Below are positions 22,660-33,646 of a DNA stretch of 64,000 nt, one piece after another. This DNA is from Miscanthus floridulus. Its lineage: Eukaryota > Streptophyta > Magnoliopsida > Poales > Poaceae. Positions within the stretch are counted from its first letter, which is position 1; each line of letters opens with the position of its first letter. Made by a program: the position numbers and the translations under genes. The stretch lies in NCBI RefSeq assembly GCF_019320115.1, contig NC_089594.1, forward strand, positions 23,243,086-23,307,085. Direction: 5' to 3'. The notes under the pieces were generated by a model. The model did no database searches. It saw only the letters and a program-made list of their open reading frames with translations, and was not told the DNA's origin.

Positions 22660-23060
22660 ACAAGTACTGGACAATGTACTTCGATAGGTCCGTAATGGCA
22701 CCCAGCTCGGGGGCTAGAGTGGTTCTGATCTCCCCGGATGGGGGTAGGCTTAGCTACGCCATCTGCCTCCACTTTTTAGCTTCAAACAACACCGTGGAAT
22801 ACGAGGCCCTTATCAACGGACTACGCATCGCCATTGAGCTCGGTGCCACGCGACTCTACGTTCGTGGCGACTCAGAACTAGTCGTTGATTAGGTCATGAA
22901 GGAGTCCTTCTGCAAAAGCCCCCTCATGACAGCATACTGCCAAGAGGTACGCAAGCTCAAGGACAAATTCCAGGGGATCAAACTACATCACGTCCCTCGA
23001 AGGGACAACGATGCCACTGATTTCCTTGCAAAACTAGCCGCCAGGCAGGATCCATCCCCG
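22660..23060 (+). pseudogene. Second, archaeal-type RNase H of inner element
   Basis: MYFDRSVMAPSSGARVVLIS provides the first Asp, NTVEYEALINGLRIA the Glu, LYVRGDSELVV the next Asp, and HHVPRRDNDATDFLAKLA the last acidic residues. This additional domain between RT/RNase H and integrase is the hallmark of Tat-lineage gypsy elements. One TAG at 22890 interrupts VVD-VMKE. Confidence 0.85.
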
Positions 23061-23379
23061 AGCGGGGTCTTCATCAACAACGTCCACGAGCCATCCGCCC
23101 GCATCCTGGAAAGTCCGATCCAGACACATCTCGATGCCTAGCCAGCGCTCAGGGGCTCCGACCCCAATGCCAAGCCAGCGCTCGCGGGCTCCGATCCTAG
23201 TACCTCTATAATGACGTCACCCGTGAACGTCACCGTATTGGCACTCGATCAAACCAACTAGCGAGTACTGTTACTCGCCTACCTCCTCGAGGAGGTTCTC
23301 TCGCCTGAAAGGACTGAAGCCCGACGGATCGCGCGATGCACCAAGACCTTTGTCGCGCTCAGTGACGAGCTCTAAAAAC

Positions 23380-24360
23380 AGAGTCCATCAGGGGTACTCA
23401 TGAAGTGTATCCCCACCAACCAAGGGAGACAGCTCCTCCTTGAGGTCCACTCTGGGATTTGTGGGCATAACGCGGCCCCAAGGTTGCTAGTCGGAAAAGC
23501 CTTCTGCCAAGGTTTTTACTGGCCCACCGTGCTATGAGATGCGGAGGAGGTTGTCCACAAATGTGAAGGATGCCAGTTCTACGCTCGGCAAACCCATTTG
23601 CTGGCACAAAGAGCTCCAAACCATCCCCATCACCTGGCCATTTACGGTCTAGGGCCTCGACATGGTAGGACCCCTTAAAAAGGTCCCAGGCGGTTTCACT
23701 CACCTACTCGTAGCAGTCGACAAATTCACCAAGTGGATAGAGGCCAAGCCCATCACCAACATCCGCTCGAAGGAGGTAGTCAAATTCTTCCTCGACATCA
23801 TCTACCGGTTCAGCGTTCCTAACTGTATCATCACTGACCACGGGACTAACTTCACCGGAAAAAAGTTCCTAGACTTCAGCGATGGATACAGCATCAGGAT
23901 TGACTAGGCTTCGGTCGAACATCCACGAACTAACGGTCAGGTTGAACGTGCCAATGGCATGGTCCTCCAAGGACTTAAGTCACGCATCTTTGACTGACTC
24001 AAAAAGTATGTCGGGCGATGGGTTGTAGAGGTTCCAGCGATTCTCTAGAGCCTAAGAACGACCCTAAACCGATCCACAGGGTTCACACCCTTCTTCCTGG
24101 CCTACAGAGCTGAGGCAGTATTGCCCTCCGACCTCGACCACAGCGCCCCAAGAGTGAAGACACAGTCGACCTGCTCGAAGAGGCCCGCGAGACGATAGAC
24201 ATCCGCTCCGTTCGCTACCAACAAACCCTCCATAGGTATAACAAAAGGAAGATCATAGGGAGGATACTTGAAGTCGGCGATCTCATACTCTAGAGGACCC
24301 AATCGACGAAGAAAAAACACAAGCTCTCTCCACCATGGGAAGGGCCCTATACGATGACCG
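23380..24360 (+). pseudogene. Integrase domain of inner element
   Basis: The N-terminal zinc site is visible as VHSGICGHN and HKCEGCQFYARQTH. The catalytic core shows MVGPLKKVPGGFTHLLVAVD, FSVPNCIITDHGTNF and PRTNGQVERANGMVLQGLK, giving Asp, Asp and Glu. A one-base change near 23610 shifts the frame just before the core. Stops near 23536, 23650, 23905 and 23995 follow the TAG/TGA pattern. There is no chromodomain after it. It would have inserted the cDNA. Confidence 0.88.
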
Positions 24361-24863
24361 AAGTAATCCGACTGGGTGCCTACCGACTGGATGACAACAA
24401 CGGCAATGTTCTCACCAATACTTGGAACATTGAACAGCTACGTCATTTTTCCCCTAAATTTGGTCTAACCACTTTTTAGTTAACACATACTCTTGTATGA
24501 GTGCCCCAGCCCAAACACTTTCAGCCCAGGTCACTCGGGGGGCTCCATAAGTGTACAATATTGAATATTACCCCTCTTTCTTTTTTACTATAACATGATA
24601 AACAACTTTGTCCCTGAACGGAAGCACATTCCACTCTTTTGATTACCCTACGTGACTTTGGTCTTACTCCCAACCGAACACACCCCACCATGACCTATGG
24701 TTACAAGCGGCCGAGCCCCACGGGCCATGCCTAGGCTCTTAACAGCTACAGCCTACGGAACTAACGGGCAGGTGAGAGAGAAAAGGATAAAAATGAAAGT
24801 TATGCTAGGATAAAAACAAGGAACAGATATCATGGTTCTATTGCAAAAGCAGTACTGATATAT

Positions 24864-25519
24864 TCATTGATACAAAAAACTGTCCACACGGGGACTCACC
24901 CACAAACTCAAACTATTACATTTTCTACTACTCCAAATACTACTACGGCCGCTCGATGACATCGCCTGAACTCCAAAGGAGTAACCACGGCACACGACGC
25001 TGGACATAACCACAACCGCTGATGCCCCGCCTAGTTCTGCTCCCTTGACTTTGGCGAGCACAACGGGTACCTCAAGGGACCCGCTCGGTTTCGCTCCCTT
25101 GACTTCGGCAAGTGCAACGGGTACCTCAAGGGTGCCGCATCCATAGATGCTCAGCAGAAGAGCATGGAGCTCCTCATACAGTCAAGGCGGCTCCTAGGTA
25201 GGGGCACTGCTACCGAGGTATGGTTGTTGTGGCTGGAAGAGATCTCATCAAACTTTATGAACTGGCCAACATGAGTAGCTGTAGGCATGGGACCCTCCAC
25301 CGGCACGATCCTGAGCAACTTCCCCTCTGACAAAACTCGCCCGATGAGGATCCATAGGAGAAAATCCACACATGGCTCCACCTCGAAGAAGGCCTCGTAG
25401 ATTAATCTGGCACCGCCTGCGCCAGTCTCTAGTTCGACATCACGCTCTAGATTCATGAAAGGATCTGTAAGTCCTCCCCCTCGCTCACCCCCTCTCTCAC
25501 TTAGGAACCATCGCAGCAT
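24864..25519 (-). pseudogene. Truncated antisense gene of inner element (Transposase_28-like N-terminus)
   Basis: The N-terminus ERGGERGGGLTDPFMNLERD matches that of the outer element's antisense gene (ERGGKRGRREELTNPFVILER). EAFFEVEPCVDFLLWI parallels the outer EAFLGMELHVDFFRLFFF. After this the frame joins an unrelated or tail segment, so the middle coiled-coil portion is deleted. A TATA-like TTAAATA (minus strand, 25610-25616) lies about 90 bp upstream of the ATG at 25519. Confidence 0.65.
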
Positions 25520-25605
25520 ACAGGCACTCTCAGTGAGAAAGAAGGAGGAAGAGAGACAATAGTTGGAGAATAGGCAAAGGACTGTGACGGAGAGCCCTCT
25601 CCCTC

Positions 25606-25620
25606 CCCCTATTTAAGGAA
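25606..25620 (-). promoter_or_regulatory. TATA-like box of inner antisense gene
   Basis: On the minus strand CCTTAAATAGGGGGAGGG precedes the antisense ATG (25519) by about 90 bp. The outer element has a mutated equivalent near 36525-36545 (TTTAAGTAGGAGGAGGG), so the position is conserved in the family. Confidence 0.45.
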
Positions 25621-26689
25621 GAAACGTGGCAGCCAAAGAAGGGCAAAAGATCAGAGCGCAAAACTCTCCCCCTTCCCCCATTCAATATGGATGGGAAACG
25701 ATGGGACACGCACTGACCGATGGAACGACACTGGGTCAGATGGAACGCTGCCTAGCGAGACAAAACGTGGCCCGAGTATGGCCCACCACTATCGCACGAC
25801 CGAGCGAAAACCGAAGCGTCACCACATGTAAGCAACTCTCCGCATCCCTAGGTGGGACTTGGAAAAACCCAAACCAGGATCTCCACCAGGAGAGACCATC
25901 GGGCCTCCCAAGTCGATCGAACGACTTAGAAAGACACACCGAGACATAGGTAGGAAGCAAAGGGGCGCCCCATGTAGGCCACGCTGACTCCATCACGAAC
26001 GACGAGCACAGGTCCTGGTCGGACATTTTCGACTGAAGCTCTCTAAACCCTGTCACTCAAGTCACCAAGGTGAACACTACCAACCCCCTCTACTTTCTTT
26101 ATTTAAATCATTTTCATACATCCATATGCACATTCATCCCATACGCCCGTGCCTCCCGGATGATTCGGGCCCTAAACCGCCTGAGGGCTCGGGAACTAAG
26201 CATTGCACGTGCAGCGAAATGCATCGCAACGCTCCGTGTTGCGTCATGAAGCGGCGGTTGCCTCATTCGACATGAGCAACCAACAGAGCCAGGGGAGAAA
26301 ATGTAGATGAGCCCCATACGGCCCTCGCCTGGTCTGGCAGACCAGGTCATCTCAACCTTCTCGTTCGATCCTGAACCTCTCGCCAAGCCCACAGAATCTC
26401 CATCGAGGGGAGGCCGTTAGGCCACCTGGGTCGGTCTCTGGAATGACCTAGGCATCTACCAGGTTGCAGGTAAAGGAGCAGTGGAATGTCACAAGAGGAC
26501 TATGCCGACCCCGTCATGAACGACGGACCCAGATTCTGCTCGATCATACCCATTAGCGAACACACCGAGTGCGTCACTCGAGCCTGAGCGATCGGGACAA
26601 GCAACAAAACTCAGCCCCTTCGGTCATGAGGAACCGAGGATGGGGTAACGCACACAACTCACACCGACCCCTACTAAGGCCCAACGAGG

Positions 26690-27150
26690 TTTGGGGCTCA
26701 AGACATTAAAAGCCTGGGTCTGTGACCCCAAACTCGCCCCTTCCGACTGTGCTCCAAAACACCATGGTCTGTGACCCCGATCTCGCCCTGTCCGGCTATG
26801 CTTCTGACTACGCTCAAAAACACCTAGGTCTATGACTCCGATCTCACCCCATCTGGCTACGCTTTCGACTACGCTCCAAACACCTGGGTCTATGACGCTG
26901 ATCTTGCCCCATCCAGCTATGTTTCCGACTGCGCTCCAAACACCTAGGTCTGCGACCCCGATCTTTCCCCATCCGGCTATGCTCTGACTGTGCTCCAAAA
27001 CACCTAGGTCTGCGACCCTGATCTTGCCCCATCCAGCTATGCTTCTGACTGTGCTCCAAACACCTAGGTCTGCGACCCCGATCTCACCCCATCCGGCTAT
27101 GCTCCAACTGCGCTCCAAGCACCTAGGTCCACGACACCAATCTCGCCCCA
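26690..27150. repeat. Tandem repeat, about 60 bp units, inner element 3' region
   Basis: About seven units of the form CACCTAGGTCTGCGACCCCG, ATCTCGCCCCATCCGGCTATG, then CTTCCGACTGCGCTCCAAA. The same unit recurs in the outer element at 37660-37860. Confidence 0.85.
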
Positions 27151-27164
27151 TGACTCCACCTCAC

Positions 27165-27310
27165 CTGATCCCATGGCGCGCATCGACACCAGGATCAGTG
27201 AGCTCTATCTCGTCCAAACTAACTACCTCACCCGATCCTATAGCGCGCACCGACGCCAGGATCCACGAGCTCCCTCTCACCCAATCTCTCAAGCGACTAA
27301 AATGCCTCAG
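27165..27310. repeat. Second tandem repeat, about 66 bp units, inner element
   Basis: Two units contain CGATCC(T/C)A.GCGCGCA.CGACG plus CAGGATC(A/C).(T/C)GAGCTC. The outer element has four such units at 37860-38110. Confidence 0.7.
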
Positions 27311-27389
27311 CTGCACAACGACGCCTTGGATAAAACAAACTCCATCCCAACTAAAGACACACACACACGCTCGCTACCGAAGACCCCCT

Positions 27390-27633
27390 AGATGGTTCCA
27401 CCCGAACCGCCCGGGGGCTCGGGGGCTACACCCGCGGGTGCGCTCGTGTGCACCCACCGATGAAACAGAAACCTCCCCCACTGACAACACGGAAAAAAAC
27501 CCCAAACGGTTCTGCCTGAACCGTCCGAGGGCTCGAGGGCTACACCCACGGGTGCGCTCACGCGCACCCGCCGTCAAAAAATAAAAATCCCCTGGACGAT
27601 TCTGCCCGAATCGCCCGAGGGCTTGGGGGCTCC
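27390..27633 (+). repeat. Third tandem repeat with polypurine tract, inner element
   Basis: About 110 bp units each contain TTCTGCCCGAACCG (or a variant) and GAGGGCTCGGGGGCTACAC. The last ends GGGCTTGGGGGCTCC directly before the 3' LTR start, so the polypurine tract lies inside the final repeat. Paralleled at 38230-38439. Confidence 0.75.
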
Positions 27634-28115
27634 TGTCGGGTTCATAAACCTGGGGTCCCTCGAGGACTAGCTTCCACGCCAAGGCTTAGCCCAAGCAGGC
27701 AGCACACAACTCACAGGCCGGCCCAAGAGTCTAAAACAATAGGCCAGAAGGGCGGTCCAGTCACCGACCGGAAGGTGTGGCCAAAGAGGAACAACCCTCG
27801 CTCGTCGACTACTTCGGCCCACCTCTCCAACCAGAGCACCTGCTTCGGATTCCAGCCGCCTCTGGATGGCCTCTTCGATTGGAAGGCCTAGCCCAAAGCG
27901 CTACTTCAGACTCCAACCCCGCGTCTCCAACCGGGGTTCCTAGAAACCCTGCTCACCGTCTTCTCCGACTGGAGCGACCAGGGCCGACTGGGGCCATCCG
28001 ACCGGGGACGCCCGCTTGGAAGGAACCAGGGGACGAACAGAGAAAGCAAGCTAGGGCGCACAAGTCAAACCACGATACCAGGGACCATACCCTATACACC
28101 TACAGGAATAGTACT

Positions 28116-29540
28116 TGTAACAGAACTGACCAAATCATAAGAACGTAAGTACAAAAACAATCACCGACGTGATCAAATTCCTGTACTTAAGCTCCCATAA
28201 TCCCAGTAGTCCAGAAATCATGAAGGATTTCAACCAACTCTCGACATACAAACCAAGATCTTAGTGATTCAACACAACACATCATTCGTTACAACATTTC
28301 ACAAGTGGCATTCGGATTACATCCATCAGAGTTCAAATAAAATATTACAAACCAAGTTCAAATTTTGCGGAAGCAACATAGTTTAGTACATAACTTCATA
28401 GTTTCAAATATATTGCCAGATCTTAGTCATGTCCCACAAAAGCATCTTCAGGTATGAGAACTAGGAGGGACCGTGCCCAACAGTCTAGTCTTCATCCCCA
28501 GCCGGGAGAAGGCAATACTTGCAGCAACCAAAGTAGAACTGGTCATCTGCAACAGGTGGGAGATAAACCCTGAGTACGAGAAGGTACTCAGCTAGACTTA
28601 CCCATCAAAACCAGAAATAATGGACACCAAGGGTCATGCAAGGCTTATGAGGTGGGCTAGCTGGACACAGTTGCATAAAAGAGCTTATGAATGTAGTAAC
28701 CAATTTAAACTTTGCATCAAGCTTATCATCATTTACCTATCCACTAGATTTGCACCTGTACTAGAGCACTCACTTATTAGGAGCAACCAATATTAACCAT
28801 AGCAGGTATGATAAGGCTGTCATCATCATATCATCATTTCTGAACCATTATGTTATTTAGTGTATCTACTTTGGAGATAAACCCATCAAGTTCTCACTAA
28901 CCGGGAGAGACGGTGACTCGAATCGAATTACAACTCAGCTGAGGGGTTATTCCTAATTCTCACCCAAGCATACTTTACAAGGGTAGCCGTGGGTCACCTT
29001 TGGAACAACTCAGGAACCAAATTCGCAGGTTCGATCAGTGCCAGCACTCTCAGGGATTACCCTTCTACCAGGACGATCAGGACTTTTAAATCACCTGCCC
29101 TTGGACTCAAGCCTACGGCTCCCTTTCGAGGCGCACTTTATACTTATCGACTCCCAGCGTGAGGTGAGCTACTCGGCTTCGTGGTCGGTCTTTAGACACG
29201 GCCAACTAAGAGAGAGGCATGTGTTCAACATGAACAGGAAAGGCTCCAAGATTTAGTCCTTAAGCGACATAGACGGAGTCACTACAAACCGGCAAGCCTC
29301 CGCCCGGTCTTCATTTCAAATTAAGACAGGTTCTTTTCCACGATAGCAAATATAGCCAACCGTGCCATATGTATATTCCTATATCTTGTAGGTGACAGGA
29401 AATCACCTGACTTCTACCGCGTTTAACCAGGGCTAAGCACTACATGAGCCTGAGCTACATAGGATTCAGGGTATCAATATCTGGACAAGGATTGGATAAC
29501 CAATGCAGCAAGTGTTTGCATCCAACACCTAAACTTAATG

Positions 29541-29627
<87 letters not shown>

Positions 29628-32600
29628 CAATAATACTTTAACTGCATTTCGGAAATTAGGAGGCTTAATATGCTCCGGGGCTTGCCTTTCACAAAGTTGC
29701 ACGGATGGTGATCTGGGCACTCAACGGCAACCTTGTCTGGCACTTCTCCTGAGGGATGCACCTTCTGAACCTCCAGTGTTGGCTGCTGCTGCTCCCTGCT
29801 CGGTTCCTCGAATTCCAACAGTGTCACTCCTTCCAGTACACCTATTGCAAGTCAATGTACAAGATAAATATCATGGATGCATAAGGAATGACATGATGCT
29901 CATGATGAATGGATCACAGTAAGTGTTTTAACGAAAACATCACTGGATACTCGTTTACCGATTAAGAATAGCTCTATTCAAATCACTTTAAAACATGTAT
30001 CTAACTTAACTCAAAGAACAAGATCAACTTACCTAACTTGAATAACCTAAGATAAAGATGCTCATCTTCAGTTAAAGGACTAACACCTAGGAACATTACC
30101 ACAAGCTTAGGAACAGTAAAGTCATACTTAAATCAACAGTTAAGGTTTCATATGCAAACGAGCAGTTTCTTAATTCAATCACAACAAGAGTTCTACAAAT
30201 TCAAATGACTTGCAAGAGGACATTCTGGAAAGCTTATGAAATTCTCTACAAATCATTTGTAAACATCAAAGCATGATTCTTATGTTAACCAAATCAAAAG
30301 TAAACCTAGAATCTGTCCAGAAATGGCAGGTTTACTAAATTAAATATTTAGTGATGATGCAAAAGCATAATTGGACCAAACCAAGTTTACCAACTTGTTG
30401 TGCATACCAGAGGAACATCAGAAAGTATAGTGCCAACTTCTAAATAAATTATTTAATGTCCTTTTCTAATTTATTTAGTTAATTAGGTGATTAAAGCAAC
30501 ATATAGTAAAACTATACAGAAAAATCTACAAAAATTATAGTAGCTACTTCATGCTTCACATAGACTACCATAAAAATTTCAAAGCAATTGGACAAACAGA
30601 ACTTGTTGTATCAAAAATAACAGATGGCAGGTCCATTTCTAGCATAATTAGGAAACCCTATTGAAAAGTGTCAAGCAACAGATTTCACATTTTTTCTAGT
30701 ATCATTCTAGCATAAGAATAGCACTCACCAAATTTTACCTTTACTGGATCTATAGAAAAATTATGAAAATTCACACAAGATCCATCCATGCAAACAAGAG
30801 AATTACTTAACTCCTACATACAGTGTCCTAAATGTATGAAAATTTAACTACCAGCTATTCATGATATGAGCAGTACACCATAAAAATTTCATGCCATTTG
30901 GAGCTACACAGAAAAAGATATAATTACCCCTATTTCCCACATGATTAAAAGAGATAATTAGCAACTCCATTTTTCATAACAGAACATGGCATAAATTATA
31001 TTTTTAATATAAACTAGACATTACCAGGAACTCAACAAAATTGGAACCACATCATTTGGATCTACTACCGAAGAGATATACATTTTTGAATATATACTCA
31101 AATCTGTGAAAAAGAATAAAACGAAATAATTGAAAACCTAACCAGCTACTGCTGGGCCGGCCCAGAAAAGCTCGGCGGCCCATGATGCACGCGCGTTAGC
31201 GCTCAGCGCGGCCTAGAAACGGTGTGGCCCACGGCCGGCTCCCGCCTGTGCTCGGCGACTAATGAGCGGGTCCCGCAAGACAGAGAGACAGACCGGGGAG
31301 GAAAGAAGGATGACGGCATAGCTCGTCGCCGGTGGTAGCTCCGGCGAGGCCATCGGTACCAACGTGTTTACCTCACCTGTTCACACCTAGGGGTACCATC
31401 AATCACGGCTATTACAATGGCTAGGGGAAATGGCGATGGCCATGGCGACGCATGGCCGCGGGTTGGCTAGCTCCGACGAGCCAACGGCGTCACGGCCCTA
31501 GTGGCCTACCCTATGAGCATCAGCATCACTCACTGGACCTAGAGCAAGGGAAAGAGGGGACGGTAAGAGGCTCGAGCGGCACAGCCACGTGCGAGCTCGG
31601 CTGGCGGCGGTCATGGCAACCCGGTGGAGCCACCGTCACGGTGAGTTCTACCTGAGGCAAAAATGAGATGATGGTGAGGTCGAGGACGTGGAGGAGCTCA
31701 CGGTGGTGCTGCGGTTCAGAGGAATCGGACAAAGGCGCTCGCTTGAGGAGGATTTGGCTCGGTGGCGGCCACAGCTTCCCGGTCGCCGCGCTCGCGTGGA
31801 AGGGGATGGTAGAGGGTGAAATGGCGAGATGAAGAGCGAGTGAGCAAGGCGCTGGCTTTCATTTGGGAGCACGGACGCGCGACGTGGAGGTGCTAGCAGA
31901 GCATGCATGCCACACGGTGGTCAGCCCCTAAACCGGTCGGCCACGACGTGCTCTGACAGTTTTCTGAAACGGCTGAATCGAAGTCCGATGACACGACTGA
32001 CAACGTGACTTTGATGATCTATATCTCCCAAACTATGGCGATCTGGTTCATGGTATAGTTGACAAAATTGAAGATCTAAGTGAGGACTACAACTTTGTCA
32101 ATTGGAGCTCAAGTTGGTTCGGCCTAGTTAGGGAGATACAAGGCTCCAAACGATGATACAAGAAACTAAAAATCAACTCTTGGACTTAGAAAAATTCTAA
32201 GTGTAGAATTCAACCCCAAATCTGACTTGTGGGCCATGTTTGAGACTGTTCCACACATTTTCATGAGTTGGTCATAAAATAACTTTTGTTCCTTGATAAA
32301 TTGGCTACAACTTTGGTAAAGGGTGCACATCCATGCAAGGTCTCTAGGTTGGACTTTTGAATCAGTCAAATAGTGGCACTCTATAGGTCACCCTAAGTCA
32401 AACCTCCACTTAAAGGGCAATTTAGTCATTTTGATCCACATGAACCATGTCCCATCAATTACCCTAAGTGTAGTTAAGGTGTATTAGACCATAATTAACC
32501 ACTTTACACAGGTGCTACACCAACTTCTAATGATCACATGTGATGAAGCAACAAAACAATCAATATCACTCTAATGTTGTAATTCCATGTTTCACATGTT

Positions 32601-32848
32601 TCATGACTTTGTTGTAATTTTAAACTTGTCATATTACTACCATGTTGCCATGTTTCAAGGTATGAGAAACTCATGTTGCATTCACATGTTTCACTACTAC
32701 CATTCACAAGCAATCAAGTATGAAACAAACATAATTGTGAATGTTGCATATGCATGTTTCAGTGACAATGGCATGATGAGATAGATGATGCACATTTTTA
32801 TGAAATGAAATGCAATTTTTGTGGGAGCCAAACACCTAGGGTGTTACA
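28116..32848 (-). mobile_element. 4.73 kb LTR-like element (solo LTR candidate), copy 1
   Basis: Ends TGTAACAGAACTGACC and CCTAGGGTGTTACA, with a perfect 5-bp duplication GTACT (28111-28115, 32849-32853) inside the LTR of the inner gypsy element. TG..CA ends and 5-bp duplication mean integrase-type insertion. Its reverse complement is collinear with 42401-47147. No gag or pol is seen, so it is either a solo LTR of a family with very long LTRs or a non-autonomous element. It contains a (TA)n tract, a conserved 20-nt hairpin (28571-28590) and a splice-acceptor-like TTGCAG before a short frame with CKYCLLPAGDED. Confidence 0.8.
29546..29626. repeat. (AT)n microsatellite
   Basis: About 40 uninterrupted AT dinucleotides inside copy 1 of the 4.7 kb element; absent from copy 2. 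Open frames spanning it (poly Tyr-Ile) are artefacts. Confidence 0.98.
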
Positions 32849-33646
32849 GTACTCTGCAACCGCCCTGACACAAATAGTGTTGTAGGCACCGACATTTCCC
32901 TCTACAGTATTGTAGGCGCCGTTAACTCCCATATGGTAAGCCCCCCCCCATGTGCCTCTGGGCATCGATAGTGTTGTGGGCACCGGGATTTACCGTATCA
33001 GGTGAACATGGTGAAACTCTTCACATGCCTCTAGGCATCAACAGTATTTGCAGGTACCGACATCTGCCATTTCTAAAGAAGGCAATGCAACCTCCCATGT
33101 GCATCTGACATTCTACAGTGACATTAACAGTGTTGTAGGCACCTACCATTATCTTTTACCCACCGGCGTGGGCAACAGAGCCTAGTAGCATACATACCCT
33201 CACCCTCTCACTTGTAAAGCCATCCCTTTTATCTATAAAAGGGGATGCGCTCCCTCTAGCAAATGAGAGCTTTTGTAGTCCTTTTTAGTGAACCAACATC
33301 GATCGAGTTCATCAGCTCACAACCACAGATCCGCCGGGTTTGTACCCCAAGCACATGCCTAAACACTTAGCTCATAACGGAGCTCCTGTCGCTCTCGGCC
33401 CTTCCGACCAAAGCCGATCGGATCTCTTGTACACCCCATCTTTCTCCTTCTCGTTTGTAACCCCACTACAGACTTCGAGCACCTGGGCTCAAGAATAAAG
33501 TCACCGACCAACTTGAACTAGACATAGGGCACGTTGCCTAAGCCAGTATAAACCCTGTGTCATTGAGTACTAGGCCACCTCCGATCATAACATATGGCAA
33601 AACTACAAATATTTACTAGTTGGTCACATTCTACACCGACACTAGC

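Larger units (their letters stand above)
16795..33641 (+). mobile_element. Inner Ty3/gypsy (Tat-type) element with pol
   Basis: LTRs 16795-18061 and 27634-33641 (the latter interrupted) share a subtype-specific segment (TTTTTAGTGAACCAACATCG). A perfect 5-bp duplication CTAGC (16790-16794 and 33642-33646) marks insertion into the antisense gene of the outer element. Domain order is gag, aspartic protease, RT, RNase H, a second archaeal-type RNase H, integrase without a chromodomain, a truncated antisense gene, tandem repeats and a polypurine tract. That order, with the second RNase H, is characteristic of the Tat lineage. All frames are broken by stops, so it is inactive. Confidence 0.9.
27634..33641 (+). 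repeat. 3' LTR of inner element, interrupted
   Basis: Starts TGTCGGGTTCATAAACCTGG and ends TTCTACACCGACA. LTR sequence is 27634-28115 plus 32849-33641, about 1.27 kb once the insertion and its duplicated GTACT are removed, matching the 5' LTR. TATA box TATAAAA at 33234-33240; AATAAA near 33494. Confidence 0.9.

Noticed and set aside
29444..29827. Poly(Tyr-Ile) open frames
   Set aside because: They arise from the (AT)n microsatellite.
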